This document shows positions 1-11,049 of a stretch of DNA of 40,937 nt, piece after piece. Each line of letters opens with the position of its first letter. Within the stretch, counting starts at the first letter, position 1. The notes below the pieces were generated by a model. The model was not told the DNA's origin. It saw only the letters and a program-made list of their open reading frames with translations, and searched no databases. Made by a program: the position numbers and the translations under genes. The DNA comes from Spirogloea muscicola (Eukaryota; Streptophyta; Zygnematophyceae; Spirogloeales; Spirogloeaceae), in NCBI GenBank assembly GCA_009602725.1, contig WELB01000209.1:157084-198020 (forward strand). The letters are read 5' to 3'.

Positions 1-41
1 GAGTACGAGCGAGGTGTGCATCCCCCCCTCCACATCCTCGC

Positions 42-3000
42 ATGTGCCCCCTGCAAGTGCGCCCATGGACACAGACGTGCCCCGTGATGGTGCCCCCACA
101 GCCACCCCACTCTAGGCGGCCCCTGCTCCTCCAACTGCCCCTCCGATGTCCACCTTTCCGGCATCCACCATTCCGGCGACTACCGCTGCCGCTGCCATTG
201 TTGCTGCCGTTGCCGCTTCTGCTGCCACAACCGCTGACGTGGCTCCTTCAAGCCCAATTGGCTCCAGTAGCAGGCGCAGGAGGGGTTCGTCGGCCCCAGC
301 CCCTGATGGCTTCAGCCCTCCCGCCTCTCCTTCCTACTCCCGCCATCCCTGCAGCTGCAGCAGCTCCATCCACACGCCCTGCTGCTACAGCTGTCCCTCA
401 AATCTGCCAGTACTGCCAGCACCCCTGGCCTAGCCTGCGGAGCGTTCACATGCACGAGAGCCACTGTTCCAGGAAGGCCAATTGCGCCAAGCAGCAGACC
501 CAAGCCCTCGCCTGAGGCCGCTAACCGACGACGGCAGCCCGGCACCCCAGCCCCGGCACCCCTTCTCCCCAGCTCCCTCACCGGCTCAGTGGCGTTGGGC
601 AAGGCTCCTGGACCTAGATGTGGTCATGCTGGAACCCAGTCTGCCCACCTTGCGGCACATCCCCCACTGTGCACGGCCACACATTCAGCGAGCCTCGCGG
701 CCCATACTCACTCGGATGGTTCGGAACAGCTTCAACGAAGCTGCGTGGACTGTCTGGCAGCTCCTCCCTCGCCTAGTCCTGGGACCCCTTCCACGTGGTC
801 CAAGCCAATGCGCGGTGATGCTAGCCAGGATTCAGCATTTTGAGGGCGGTGCATGGGAGCAGCTCCTGGAGGAGCATCGTGCAGCTGTCCAGGTGTCCCA
901 GGCGAATCGGCCCACCCCAGACACCTCAGAGGCTTCAGGTGTCCGCCGAGCCATCCGTTTCGGCCGCGCAGGGGACCTTTACCAAGCTGCCCAAGCTCTG
1001 GACCCAGCCACCCTAGCACCTCACGACGCAGAGACCCTTGCTGCTCTCCGGACCCTCCACCCACCTGCCCCAAGCCCCCTACCCCCCTGGCTCGAGGAGT
1101 TTCAGCCCCCGACCATGGTGGACCTCAACCCAGCAGCTCTTCGGACAGCGCTGGTGCAGAACCGGAAAGCAGCGGCTGGAAGCCCTCGGGCATGCTCTTT
1201 GAACACCTTCGAGAGCTCTGGCTCGACGACGAGGCGGGTGACTTCAGTCTGCTGCACAAAGTGTGCCAAGCGGTGGCACGCGGCCTCCTCCCACCCAAGG
1301 CCCGGGCGGCACTCACCAGCAGCACCCTGCTCGCTCTCTCCAAGCCCACCGGAGGCGTCTGACCAATTGCGATGGGCGAGGTCCTTACCCGACTGGTTTC
1401 AAAAGCCTATTCCAGCAGAACAGAGAGGCGGCGCAGCTCCACTTCTCTCCCCATCAGTTTGGCGCAGGCCTGTCTGCGGGCGCGGAGACAGTGCTTCATG
1501 GTTTACGTGTTGCCCTGGACTGCAATCCCGATTGGATGGCCCAATCAGTGGACGTGAAGAATGCCTTTAACAGCGTTGACAGAGGTGTCATCGCCGAGGA
1601 GCTGCGCGCGCATTTTCCCTCGCTCATCCCTTTCTTCCGGTGCTCCTACGGAGCACCCTCCCGACTGCTCGAGGGAGCGGGCACGTCACAGGTGGTCTTG
1701 CAATCCAGCACAGGCACCCGGCACTGAGACCCTTTGGGCGGGTTCCTCTTTGCATTGGTACACCTACGTGCACTGCGTAATACGGCGGAGGCCCACCCTG
1801 CCATGCTAATCCCAAGCTTGCCAACGACACCACCCTGGTGGGACCCCCAACTGAAGTCACCAGCGCTTACAGCACGTTGGAGCGCGAGCTTCACAGCCTC
1901 GGCCTCAAGATCCGGCCCGAGAAGTGTTCAGCCTGGTCTCCAGCCGGCATCCGTCCCTCCATCAAGCTGCCGGCTGGGTGCCAGACCCCACCACTCGGCA
2001 TGGTGGTGCTTGGAGCCCCGTTGGGGGCTGCTGTGCATGTGGAGCACGTTGTGGAGTCCACCCTTGAGAACCATCTCCAGACCCTCCCGGCCCTCCCCTC
2101 CTTACAGGACACGCAGCTTGCGGTGGCCATCCTCACCCAGTGTGTGGCCCAGCGTCCCACTCACCTGTTGCGGACTGTGCCCCCCACCTCTGCACTAAAC
2201 GCCATCTACTCTACCGTGGACTCCAGACTCCAACAGGCTCTTCATGGCCTGGTGGACCATCCCAACCTATCCGCCACGCCGGCGGCCATCCTACAGTGTA
2301 CCCTACCTACCAGCAAAGGCGGCCTTGGGTGCCGTCCATTGGCTCGCTTGTCCCAAGCAGCTCACCTGGGTTGCTGGGCCCAAGTGGCCTCCACCATCTC
2401 CAGGCGCTTCATCCTGAGGGGCCAGGTTTAGGGTGTTGCAACAGGGAACCTGCCCTTCCAGCTTTCTCTAACCGCAGCACTATGTGGCCTCTCGTGCTGC
2501 TTACCAACGCTTGCAGGGGGTCATGCAAATTTTGCAGCATGGGCACGCTGTTCTGACAGGAAGGCGCAGGCCCATTACATTCACGCTGCGGATGTGCAGG
2601 CCGCCTCTGAATTGAAGGGACTGCTCAAGGAAGATGGACGTGGCCTCACCCGGCTCCTTTCCATCAGCTCCCCGGGTGCGTCCGAGTGGTTAAATGCTCT
2701 GCCGATATACGAGTCCCTTCGGCTCTCAGACAACTTGTTTCGCACCGCGCTCCATCACCACCTCGGCCTTCCCCCCCCTTTCTTGGCTGGCCTCCGCCAG
2801 TGCGAGTGTGGCCACATTGCCGATGACAAGCTCGCCCTGGCTGCGCACATGCTGAGGTGTGTTGAGGGGGGTGAGCGCATTGCCTCCCACGATTGACTCA
2901 GGGATACTATGTTTGGAATTGTGCGAGAGGCGGGGTATCATCCAGCGATGGAGGTGTCCGGCATCATGCCAATCCCCTCCAGGCTCGGCAAGCCATACGT

Positions 3001-3487
3001 GCGGCGTCTGGACGTGGTCGCCACCCCCCTGGGCGGTGGGCCTCGTCTGCTCCTGGACGTGGTACTGATCGACGCATACGAGGCTGGCGCGCCCACGTCA
3101 ACTGTGTCTGGCTGGGCCACGTCCAGCGCGGAGCGCAAGAAGGAGCGGCACTACCAGGACCATCCCCGAGGGGACCATCTTTGCCCGTGTGCCATGGATA
3201 TCTACGGAGGCTACGGCGTGAAATGGTCCTCCCTGATCCAGCATCTGGCCCGGCTGGTTGATGCGCGTCGTCGAAGTCGGGGGGGCTGCTTGGGCCACTC
3301 CAGCATTCCGCAGGCCTTAGTTGCATATCATAGAATGCGGCTCTCGCTTAGTTTGCGGCGCTCGCAAGCATTGGCTCTTCATCAACGTGCAGGGCGCGCT
3401 CTAAGTCAGGCCTCCGGCTTTCGTGGTGGCGCTCCAGCTCCCCAAGTTAGCTCGTCCGATTTCTTTGTGCTCTCCCGTGGGTACTAA
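42..3487 (+). mobile_element. Decayed non-LTR retrotransposon (zinc finger, RT, restriction-like endonuclease)
   Basis: Coding potential for one long retroelement polyprotein runs along this stretch but changes frame several times, so it is a dead copy. In order: a Pro/Ala-rich leader with a C2H2-like finger (CQYC...H...H, about 400-465); a helical pre-RT region (482-1185); reverse transcriptase blocks from about 1186 to 2431, including a KPTGGVRP-like motif split by a frameshift near 1362 and the VDVKNAFNSVDR block at 1550-1585; a C-x-C...H-x3-C cluster near 2800-2865; and a C-terminal nuclease-like domain (2909-3487). The catalytic Y/F-A-D-D box is degraded to an AND-like reading near 1820. 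The order RT, Cys/His motif, then PD-(D/E)XK-like nuclease is that of endonuclease-carrying site-selective non-LTR elements (R2/NeSL-like); exact clade assignment needs a phylogeny. The 5' end may lie outside the window. Confidence 0.8.
2909..3487 (+). pseudogene. Restriction-like endonuclease domain at the 3' end of the retroelement
   Basis: This 192-residue open frame is the C-terminal part of the decayed retroelement. It carries RRLDVVATPLGGG, then LLLDVV, then an AERKKER segment and AMDIYGGYG, a spacing of D, D and K residues that fits a PD-(D/E)XK-type nuclease. In R2-like elements this domain nicks the target for target-primed reverse transcription. It is the best preserved part of the element. 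A second copy at 22906-23499 shares the same motifs, which lets the domain limits be drawn by comparison. The frame upstream is interrupted near 2896, so it cannot be translated as part of an intact polyprotein here. Confidence 0.75.
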
Positions 3488-4034
3488 TGTCACCTTAAGC
3501 ACATTAGTTTAGGTGTCCGTCTTATGTAGCCTTGTTTAGTTTGCACTCGCCTCTGCTTGAACAATGTATTGGCTTGAAATGGCCTCCCTTTCATTTCATG
3601 CGCCCCCGCGCGCCTTCTCTCTTTCGGGCTGGCTTTTCACGGGCCTCGCCCCCTTTGGACGAGCTCACTCGTCGACAGGCTTTCTTCACAACGAGAAAGC
3701 AGCGTTTCCCATGCAACGGCTGTGAGTGGCTAGCCCGAACGAATGTACAAGCTCCCTGTGCCTCAGGAGCGGCAGCAGGCTCGCGGGAAGCGCTGTGGTC
3801 TGGCGGGCTGGGCAGCCGAGGCCACCGTCTCTCACAAGGGCGCCCTGAGCCGGCGACGTCGTTGGCGGGGTACCGGGCAGGGGCGGCGCGCCTGTCCTCA
3901 GCGCCCCCGTGAGAACGGGCCCCCGCCACCGTTCACATCGGTTCCCTCGCTAACGAGGCTTCGTTAGAAGTTGCGCCGCCGCGGCAGGCCCCCCACTTTC
4001 CCCGCCACCTCCGCCGCCGCCAAACCCGGCCGCC
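3488..4034. other. Spacer: retroelement 3' flank and clathrin light chain upstream region
   Basis: After the retroelement stop codon there is about 450 bases of mixed composition with no recognisable gene, then a GC-rich stretch (about 3950-4034) leading into the clathrin light chain start codon. The latter probably holds the 5' UTR and promoter. No TATA box is obvious. The boundary of the inserted element on this side cannot be fixed by eye because no clean poly-A tail or target-site duplication is visible. Confidence 0.4.
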
Positions 4035-5365
4035 ATGGCGGACTACGACCAGTACGAGGAGGAGCCGTCGCCGGCGTACGCGCCGCCGTCGGCGTACGAC
4101 GACCACTTCACCGCGGCCATGGACGGCGCCAGCGGCGGCGGCGGTGGCGGGGTCCACGGCCTGGACGACGACGAGGACGACGACGGCGGCGCGCCGCTCT
4201 NCGGCGGCGGCGGCGACGGCCTCGGCGGCCACGGCGGCGCTCACGACGACGAGGCGGACGGGTACGAGAACGGCGCGAAGCTCCCGCCGCCAGCGGCCAT
4301 GGCGCCCGAGGAGTCGCACCTTCTCAGGTCCGTCTGGTGTGCCTGATCTGAGCCGCGTGGGATTATTATCATCGCTGCGGCGGCGGCGCTGCACACGAAA
4401 GGCGCACCGGGCAAGACAAGGGCGTGGTCACACGGCGCCCATCAAGCTCACCGGTCAGGCCGGCGGTGGCATGCTGCGGCGGCGCTGCGCCAGAGAGTGG
4501 CGGGCCAAGCGGGCGGCAGAGCTGGAGGAGAAGGAGCGGCAGTCCCGGATGGAGCACGACAGGGTTCGTGGCGGCCATCCCGAGCCCCGCTCCTGCAATG
4601 CTTGCCGCTGCCTCTCGAGGCCCCTGCCTCGCTGCGCTGCTGGCTCTCAAGCCCGCTGCTTGTCCTGGTGTGCCTGCAGATTCTGGAGTCCGCCGAGGAG
4701 ATGCGGCGAAAGGCATACGAGCGGCAGCAGAAGAGCAAGGAGCAGAATCAGATCAACAACAGGTGATTGGCGCCGCAGGGGTGGCAGCTGTGAGCCATGC
4801 GAAACCGCTGAAATACTATGGCAGGGAGCAGGCTGCCTGACAGTCGCCGCTGGAATGTGGCTACACAATCTGCCTCCCTCTAGTCCTGCTGTCGCAACTG
4901 CGATGCACCTCTGACCGAGCGCTTGACGTGGGGGCAGGGAGAAGGAGAAGGTGTTCCTGGCCAACCTGGAGGCGCTGAACACGCCGAAGAGTGGGGCCAA
5001 CTACTGGGAGACTGTCACGGCGATGGTGAACTTCGATGCATCCGTCCCAAAGAAGGACGAGAAGCGCAAACCAGCAGGCGTGACACGGTCCTCGCAGACT
5101 GCGACCGATCTCAAGCCTGGCAAGCAGACGGATCTTGCACGCATGCGCCAGGTGAGCAGATTTGTGTGATGCCTTTGGGCTTCTGCTGTGGTCACAAGTC
5201 TGCCTGCTAGGTCGTGTGCTGCTGCACTGCTGACTTTGCTGACTTTCATGGGGAGTCCATCTGCAGGTCCTACTTAAACTGAAGCATACAACCCCTCCAG
5301 GCTCTGCACCCGCAAAAGAGCAGGCTCCTGCAGCAGCTAGCGTTGTTTCGACATTTTCGAAGTAG
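4035..5365 (+). CDS. Clathrin light chain
   Basis: Five exons: 4035-4327, 4494-4563, 4680-4762, 4938-5151 and 5267-5365, all with GT-AG introns and consistent phases. The protein is about 250 residues. It has an acidic, Gly-rich N terminus (MADYDQYEEEPSP), a charged coiled-coil centre starting LREWRAKRAAELEEKE that would bind the clathrin heavy chain, and a C terminus with PGKQTDLARMRQVLLKLKH, a hallmark of plant clathrin light chains. The protein coats vesicles in endocytosis and at the trans-Golgi. The start is the first ATG of the acidic exon, in a good context. One undetermined base (4201) lies in exon 1 without breaking the frame. The gene converges on the 5'-nucleotidase gene downstream. 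Confidence 0.93.
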
Positions 5366-5936
5366 GTATAAATAAGAGTTGTACAAAGCTATCGACCGTC
5401 AAGGCTCAGTGAAAGCTAGGTATCGCATCTTAATATCGTCAATGCGAAGTTTGGAAGTGTCCAGCACTCAGGCTGAGATACAGCATGGCAGCATAAGTTG
5501 TGGTGCTTTATGCAACTTCCACTGATGAACTGCTGATTTGAAAGATCCCTCTGATGAAGACATTGGCCTGCAAAATCTGACCTGCTTTCACATCTTTGCA
5601 GGCTGCTGGGAACCTGAAGTGGCTGTTGCCTGGGTATACGTGACAGCGTGGGAGCTATGCAGGTCCTTGCGCTGGTCCTGTTGATGGAGAGCCAAATGTT
5701 TGCCCTTGGAGGAGTCCATTGAGGACATTGGGAGGCCCAATCTGTTTTGCCACCGAGGTCTTGTCAGGCTCATGTGGCTGCATTGGGCAGGGTTATTACA
5801 GGGCACAATTATGGCGCTGGGAGGACTGAGAAGGCTTTCTAGAATCTGCCATGTCAACTTGCAATCTGGAATGAGCTATGTGGAATTGCAAAACAGCTGG
5901 TGACAGACAAACTCCTTAGCTGCTGCTGCATCTTTC
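5366..5936. other. Convergent spacer (3' UTRs)
   Basis: This stretch lies between the stop codons of two convergent genes and presumably contains both 3' UTRs and polyadenylation signals. Short open frames are present but show no recognisable protein and no codon bias like the neighbouring exons. I see no RNA gene or repeat in it. Confidence 0.5.
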
Positions 5937-8900
5937 TCACTTGGGCTCTTGGCAATGTGAATAAGGCTGAAGCACCTTGATATGATGAGGTAGGACTTTG
6001 ACGTCATACGGCGTATACAACCAAGCCTCACTGGAATGTCTCATGAAGTTCTCCAATCGACTTGTGTAGACATCCGCATACCTGCCAGTCGATCCCAGTC
6101 AATGTTAGGTCACAAGTCTGCAAACTTTGGAACGAAGCAGGTGCCAACGAGGAGCAGCCTGGTCTTCTAGGAAGCTCTAGACTGGCAAAGCGCCGCGGAG
6201 GAGAACGAGCCCCTACACGTACCTCTGCACATTGTATGAGAATGCAGACTCTCTTGCACTGTCTGTAAGAAAAGTGGAACCGAAATACGGATTGAACATC
6301 TTGCGCATGGCCAGGCGGGCGTCTCCTCTTGCAGCCTGGAGTCCTAAGAGTAGCTTCTGCAGATTGTAACAACTCGTATACAGAATGATGCCGGCTCTTC
6401 TGGCGTTGTGGACTCTTCACAGCTTAACTCAATAGCCATTAGACTTCGCAATCTGGAAGTCCAGCATCTTTGGCGCCTCTACTGTCAGCAAGATGAATGT
6501 GACCTCTAAAATCCGGCACACCTGATCCTTGTCGCCCTTGACGTCAGATGGAGCAAGAGCGTGATAGCGACCCAATATCTCCTGCAGTATATGGTACTTC
6601 ATCTGTAGAAAGAAGATACACAGAGTGAGGCAGGAGATACTAACACTGCGATAGTTAAGAACTCTCGCAACCAAACAACCAATGTCATCAAGCATTGGTG
6701 CCTGTACACCGTTCGCGCATGGATGAATCCTACCTGTTGAAACCTGTACTCTGTCTCGTTTTGCGTACTTATCTCGTGCTGCAGCAATGGGTCAAATTTG
6801 TATATCGTGAGCTCAATCGAGCTCAGCACCTCACCTCAGTGTTATGGAAAGAGGCGGATAGAGAAGCAACATTAACATGCAAACAATCCTCAAAAGAATT
6901 TCCATCATTGCTAGGAGACACTGCTACAATTGGACTGTTGTGCACAGTTCCTGTGTCTCTTGCTAGGCACAAGCTCAAAATACACATCTTGACACGGCAT
7001 CCTCCAAGAAGGAGCTGTCCAGTGGCGAGAGTGAGCTGAGTTATACCTCAAGCTCGCGGATAATAGCTGCTGTGCGCCAGCCTGCTCTTGCAGGGCCACG
7101 CAGATCACTGTAAAGGTGATCTCCAAAGTATAGGACCTTCAGAAGACAGAAGTGCAGAAGACACAAGTCATTGTGTGATCTAGTAGCTCATTGCTTAGGG
7201 AAACTCTCAAGGAGGGAGACACTAAACACACGAACTTCTCTTGTATTTATTAGCAAAGTGTCAAGACCATCTTGATAGAATAAGTCAAGACTGTAGACAG
7301 CTACAAACAGTAATCCAAGCTAAGCTGGTATGGTATGCAGGGCTTCATCAACCTCAGGGCCTCTCCATTTGGTGATCCGTAGAAAATCTCTGAGGCAGCC
7401 GTGGTAGTACACCCCGTGGTGCTTGAATTGGTCAACCCTACGGAAGGTTAGATTGTCCTTCATGGTGTTGTAGTACCTGAACACATATGGATGCCGTCCG
7501 AGGGGCAAGTCGCTAAGCATCTTGAGCCAATACACTTCTATCCAATTCTGCCTTGACAAGAAGCACCATATGGGCTGGCATCTCTTAAGTAATTGCGAAA
7601 AACACATTTCTGAGCGACACCATCAGCTGACCGTCTAAGACAATGCTCTCTGACCTGAATGGTCTCTCTGACGTGTAAAAGTTGGGCTTGTCTGCCAAGG
7701 CCATGACGACGTCGAACAGATGGTGCCAAGACTCTCCGTACATGCCATCATTCTGCAAAACGCGCATTTGATCATTACTTTGCCTTTGCTCATCCAATGT
7801 TCCTTGAAGGCCAGCTCGGAGCACATACATGCAGAGCCCACGAGACTCTATGCAATACATGAATGAATCAATCCTCCATAGAAAGCATCCATCAGAGCTT
7901 GGTACTGCGAGACGCACCTGGAAAAGGTACCGCATGCCGCCATCTACAAACGGATATGGCGAGTTTGTGAGGATGAAGAGCCTCTTGCCTCGCTGCTTGA
8001 GAGATTGTAGCATCTCCACTACAGCCTCCTGGTTGTTCACGGATGGACATCCTACATGTAAGAGGTGGCAAGATGCTGATACATGGATTGGACATCAGCA
8101 ATACACCAGTGCAGATAGCCAACCTTCATAACAATCACCTGACTAGCTCCTGGCTTACATGAATTGCACAATCTGTACTCTAGGGATATGAGGAGCTGAG
8201 CTGCGGCTTCATGGTCTCGTCAGACAAAGCACATACGTTGCGAACAAGGTATTTGGAGGGCTCGTGAAGTATCCTCTGATGCATGGCTTGTGTACGATGG
8301 ACATAGTTGATGCACCGCTTCACATCCTCATATACATATGCTGGATCAAAGTCCAGCCTCTTCTCTACAAAGTGGTGCACTACATCCGAGATGAGGCAGG
8401 CCTACAAAGCAGAGCAGCACAAACACAGCCAATACTGTCAACGCTGACGAGCACTTGTAGAGCAGCCAGCTTGAGACCTGGCCAGCAAACATTGATAGAA
8501 AAACTCTGAGAGCTATTAGGTGAGGTACAAGGAATGTCAGTCAGCAAGAAAGAAGTACCTCGCTCAGGCAGAATAAGTCCATAAGGGGCACAAGGTTTGA
8601 CATATGTTCAACGCTGATCCTGTTGCCTCCGTAGATCTTTTGCAGCTCTTCCAAGTCCACCTGCAGAAACAAGTCATATATATAAGCAAATTGTCATAGA
8701 AGCTCCTAATGGTCAGTAGTACAAGAAGCAACTCAAGAACATTATGTGCAGAGGGCAAGAGTGAACCACTGATGCCATGGAAGATGGAAGGTGTCGACCC
8801 TCCGGCGTCCAAAGTAGCAAGCTCCAGGCTCAATGCTGTGGAAGAAGTCAAGCTTGAGGAGGTAGCCCCGTTTCTTGTCATAGAAGAGGCCTCTGATTGG

Positions 8901-10459
8901 AAATTCGTGATCATACTTGAAGTGCAGGCAAAACTCAGGGTAGCGCAACTGCAGCAAAATGAGGAAGAGCGGCAATGAGTGCTCGATATCTCGAACATAC
9001 CTTTCCTTAGGCATCTTGTCAGTACCAAGTGACTGACGTCCCAAGTTCCCTTTGCTCTTGCAGTTGCATCAATATGACATGCTCTTACAGACAATCTCCC
9101 TAGATGACTGATGCAGTTGCAGGAACAAGAGCTCTGCACATATGCGGCTGAAGGAAGCTTGGCTTAGTTGAGAGTCGTTGACCTCCTTCACAAGGTGCTC
9201 CTTGGCAAGGTCATATATCAAAGGCTGCAGGTTCCTCGTGTAGTGAGCTGCAAGCAGGACACTCCAAGTTGACGCACTCTGGAGGCCTAACAAGGACCTC
9301 AAAAACCACTCCGGCAACACAACACAAACTGCATGCGTGCTGATTGCTGTTGTAGGCAGGCCTCAGACTTTACCGAGAGTGTAGTCATAATCAAAGCCAA
9401 AGATTTTGATTTCGTCCAGCCGCAGGTTGTGATTGGCATAAACTCCTGCCCGATGGTGTGACAGGCGGAACAAGTGATGCATTCAGAAGACGCCTTCCAG
9501 TAGTATTAGCAATTAATGGAAACTTCGGGGATGATTGAAGCAGCTCATTACTCAGGCAGCTCATTACTTAGACAGTCATCTTGGCTGATATACCAGCCAA
9601 GATACTGGCATTCGACATGCAAACATACTGCTTCAGTGTGCACACCATTGGGGTCCATAGTCGGGAGGGCATGCAAGCCCTCTGGGATGCTCGTCAAGTT
9701 CCTCCTTGCTTCCTCAAACTCCTCCATAAGACGCTGAGCCTGCTCTACAAGTCACTACCGAAGCCTCTCAGCATCAGATGACAAGCCTCTCAGCATCAGA
9801 TGACAAGCTCCACAAGTTGACAGCAGGGAAGAGGCACTGTGCTGGTCCAAGCAGTACAAGAATGTCGCACACCCTCTGTGGTCACAATGACGAGGAACTC
9901 AAGACATTTGTGCAGCCGCGGCAGTGCACCAATCCATTGGACGTCTACCGAGCTCCACTTCACCTAAACACGGACTTCTCACCTGACTGCTTCCAGGAGA
10001 GTGGGGGCTCGCGGCTGCGCTGCCACTTGCGAGCAAGCTCGCCACCTCCTTGCTACCTGGCAGTCCTTCGCCGGCACTATTAGCCTCCGTGGCATCATCT
10101 CGGGCAGTCGGCAGTCCTTCGCCGGCACTATTAGCCTCCGTGGCATCATCTCGGGCAGTCGACGTGCCGTCGGTGTGAGCTGGCCGGACTTGAGTGCCGC
10201 AGAAGCTCGCATTCCGGAGGCTTGCTGCAGTGCCGCAGCGTGGCTGCCACGATCGCCAGCTCCTCGCGAGATGCCTGACCGGCGCCTCGACGCCTACATG
10301 CGCCGTCTGCGGGCCCGAGGCCTCGATAAGACAGCGGAGGTCGCCTCTCCCGGCGTCGACGGCCCCAGCGGGTCCCCCGTAGCCGGCAAAGAGGCGCGCC
10401 GCTAGTGCGAGAGGCAGCCGCGGGGTGCTGCGGCGCAAGCCCGCCGGCAGCTGGACCAT
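5937..10459 (-). CDS. HAD-superfamily 5'-nucleotidase domain protein (NT5DC/cN-II-like)
   Basis: About 14 exons on the minus strand. Supported ones, 5' to 3': 10459-9983, 9739-9568, 9445-9374, 9247-9183, 8948-8799, 8660-8559, 8403-8237, 8028-7918, 7752-7632, about 7510-7353, 7136-7047, 6778-6734, about 6599-6515, about 6340-6223 and 6081-5937. HAD motif I is FGFDYDYTL (two aspartates, exons 3-4), motif II is the LFILTNSPY segment, and the late acidic motif is YFGDHLYSD, followed by [12 protein letters not shown]. The C terminus contains ESAFSY and the [12 protein letters not shown] exon, as in plant 5'-nucleotidase domain proteins. Family members hydrolyse nucleoside 5'-monophosphates, though several have no proven substrate. 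The start [15 protein letters not shown] is Arg-rich and could be an organelle transit peptide (inference). Exon 1 holds a perfect 17-residue tandem duplication. Confidence 0.88.
9761..9804. repeat. 22-bp tandem duplication in intron 1 of the nucleotidase gene
   Basis: The unit AAGCCTCTCAGCATCAGATG plus AC occurs twice in perfect tandem, at 9761-9782 and 9783-9804. It lies inside the intron between the first two predicted exons of the minus-strand 5'-nucleotidase gene, close to the branch-point side of the acceptor at 9740. It is perfect, so it is recent or an assembly duplication. Confidence 0.9.
10059..10160. repeat. 51-bp perfect tandem duplication inside nucleotidase exon 1
   Basis: Two back-to-back copies of a 51-base unit (10059-10109 and 10110-10160) are essentially identical. 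The period is a multiple of three, so in the minus-strand exon it encodes a duplicated 17-residue block, [17 protein letters not shown]. The block lies in the low-complexity N-terminal region ahead of the catalytic domain, where length variation is probably tolerated. Confidence 0.9.
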
Positions 10460-10620
10460 GCCCGGCGCTGCCGCCGGCGGCCCTGGCCAGGCAGGGGCAA
10501 CGGCAAACACGGAGCGGCGGCGGCGACGGCGGCGGCGGCGGCGGCGTCGGCGGTGGTGGCGGCGATGGCTGCTCACGCTGTGCTGGCTGCGCCGCTGGAG
10601 TGCCACGTACAGCTCCACGG

Positions 10621-10740
10621 GCCGGCAGTAGTCCGCCAGCCCGCCGCCGCCGCCGCCGCCGCCGCCGGNNNNNNNNNNNNNNNNNNNNNNNNNNNNNNNN
10701 NNNNNNNNNNNNNTGCGGCGGCGGCGGCGGCGGCGGCGGA
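10621..10740. repeat. GCC array, 45-base gap, CGG array
   Basis: A (CCG)n tract at about 10640-10668 runs into 45 undetermined bases (10669-10713), and the sequence resumes with a (CGG)n tract up to about 10740. The two arms are reverse complements of each other, so the region could fold into a hairpin or be a collapsed palindrome. The gap also separates the start of the minus-strand nucleotidase gene from the plus-strand Cys/His gene, so contiguity across it depends on the assembly. Confidence 0.85.
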
Positions 10741-11049
10741 GGTCAGCACGTGTGGGCCAACCTGTTCCGGTGCGCTGCCACGGGCGCGGCGCACGTCTGC
10801 GACGGGACGTGCGACCAGCGCGTGGCGCTCGACGCCCACAGCGCCATCTGCCTCGTCAGCCGCCGCGTCTTCCCGCTGCCGCCGCGCGCCGGGTCCGCCT
10901 CGCGGCGCAAGCGCGACGACGGCCCTGCCTGCGGCGGAGCCCCGGGCGGCGCCGGCGCTCCCGCACTGAGGAAGCGCGCTGCCGTCTCTGCGGTTCCCCT
11001 GCCAGCGCTGGCCAGCACCTCGAACATGGAGGTGGTGACTCACAGCTAG
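10714..11049 (+). CDS. Partial small protein with a Cys/His cluster
   Basis: The open frame enters from the N gap with a poly-Gly stretch and reads about 110 residues to a stop at 11047-11049. The informative part is a compact cluster, FRCAATGAAHVCDGTCDQRV followed by a further Cys (H-x-C-x3-C plus flanking Cys), which looks like a metal-binding knuckle. It is followed by VFPLPP and a basic RRKRDD segment that could be a nuclear localisation signal. It reminds me of short conserved plant proteins of unknown function, but I cannot name the family. No ATG is visible in frame on this side of the gap, so the 5' end is missing or in the gap. Confidence 0.5.
   Translation, partial: CGGGGGGGGGQHVWANLFRCAATGAAHVCDGTCDQRVALDAHSAICLVSRRVFPLPPRAGSASRRKRDDGPACGGAPGGAGAPALRKRAAVSAVPLPALASTSNMEVVTHS

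Noticed and set aside
42-3487. Retroviral or LTR-element origin for the reverse transcriptase
   Set aside because: No long terminal repeats, protease, integrase or RNase H order; the C-terminal nuclease and Cys/His motif point to a non-LTR element.
9899-10618. Upstream extension of the nucleotidase start to 10618
   Set aside because: The extra residues are a poly-Arg reading of the CGG tract; the ATG at 10459 gives a more natural Arg-rich leader and keeps exon 1 in phase to the donor at 9983.
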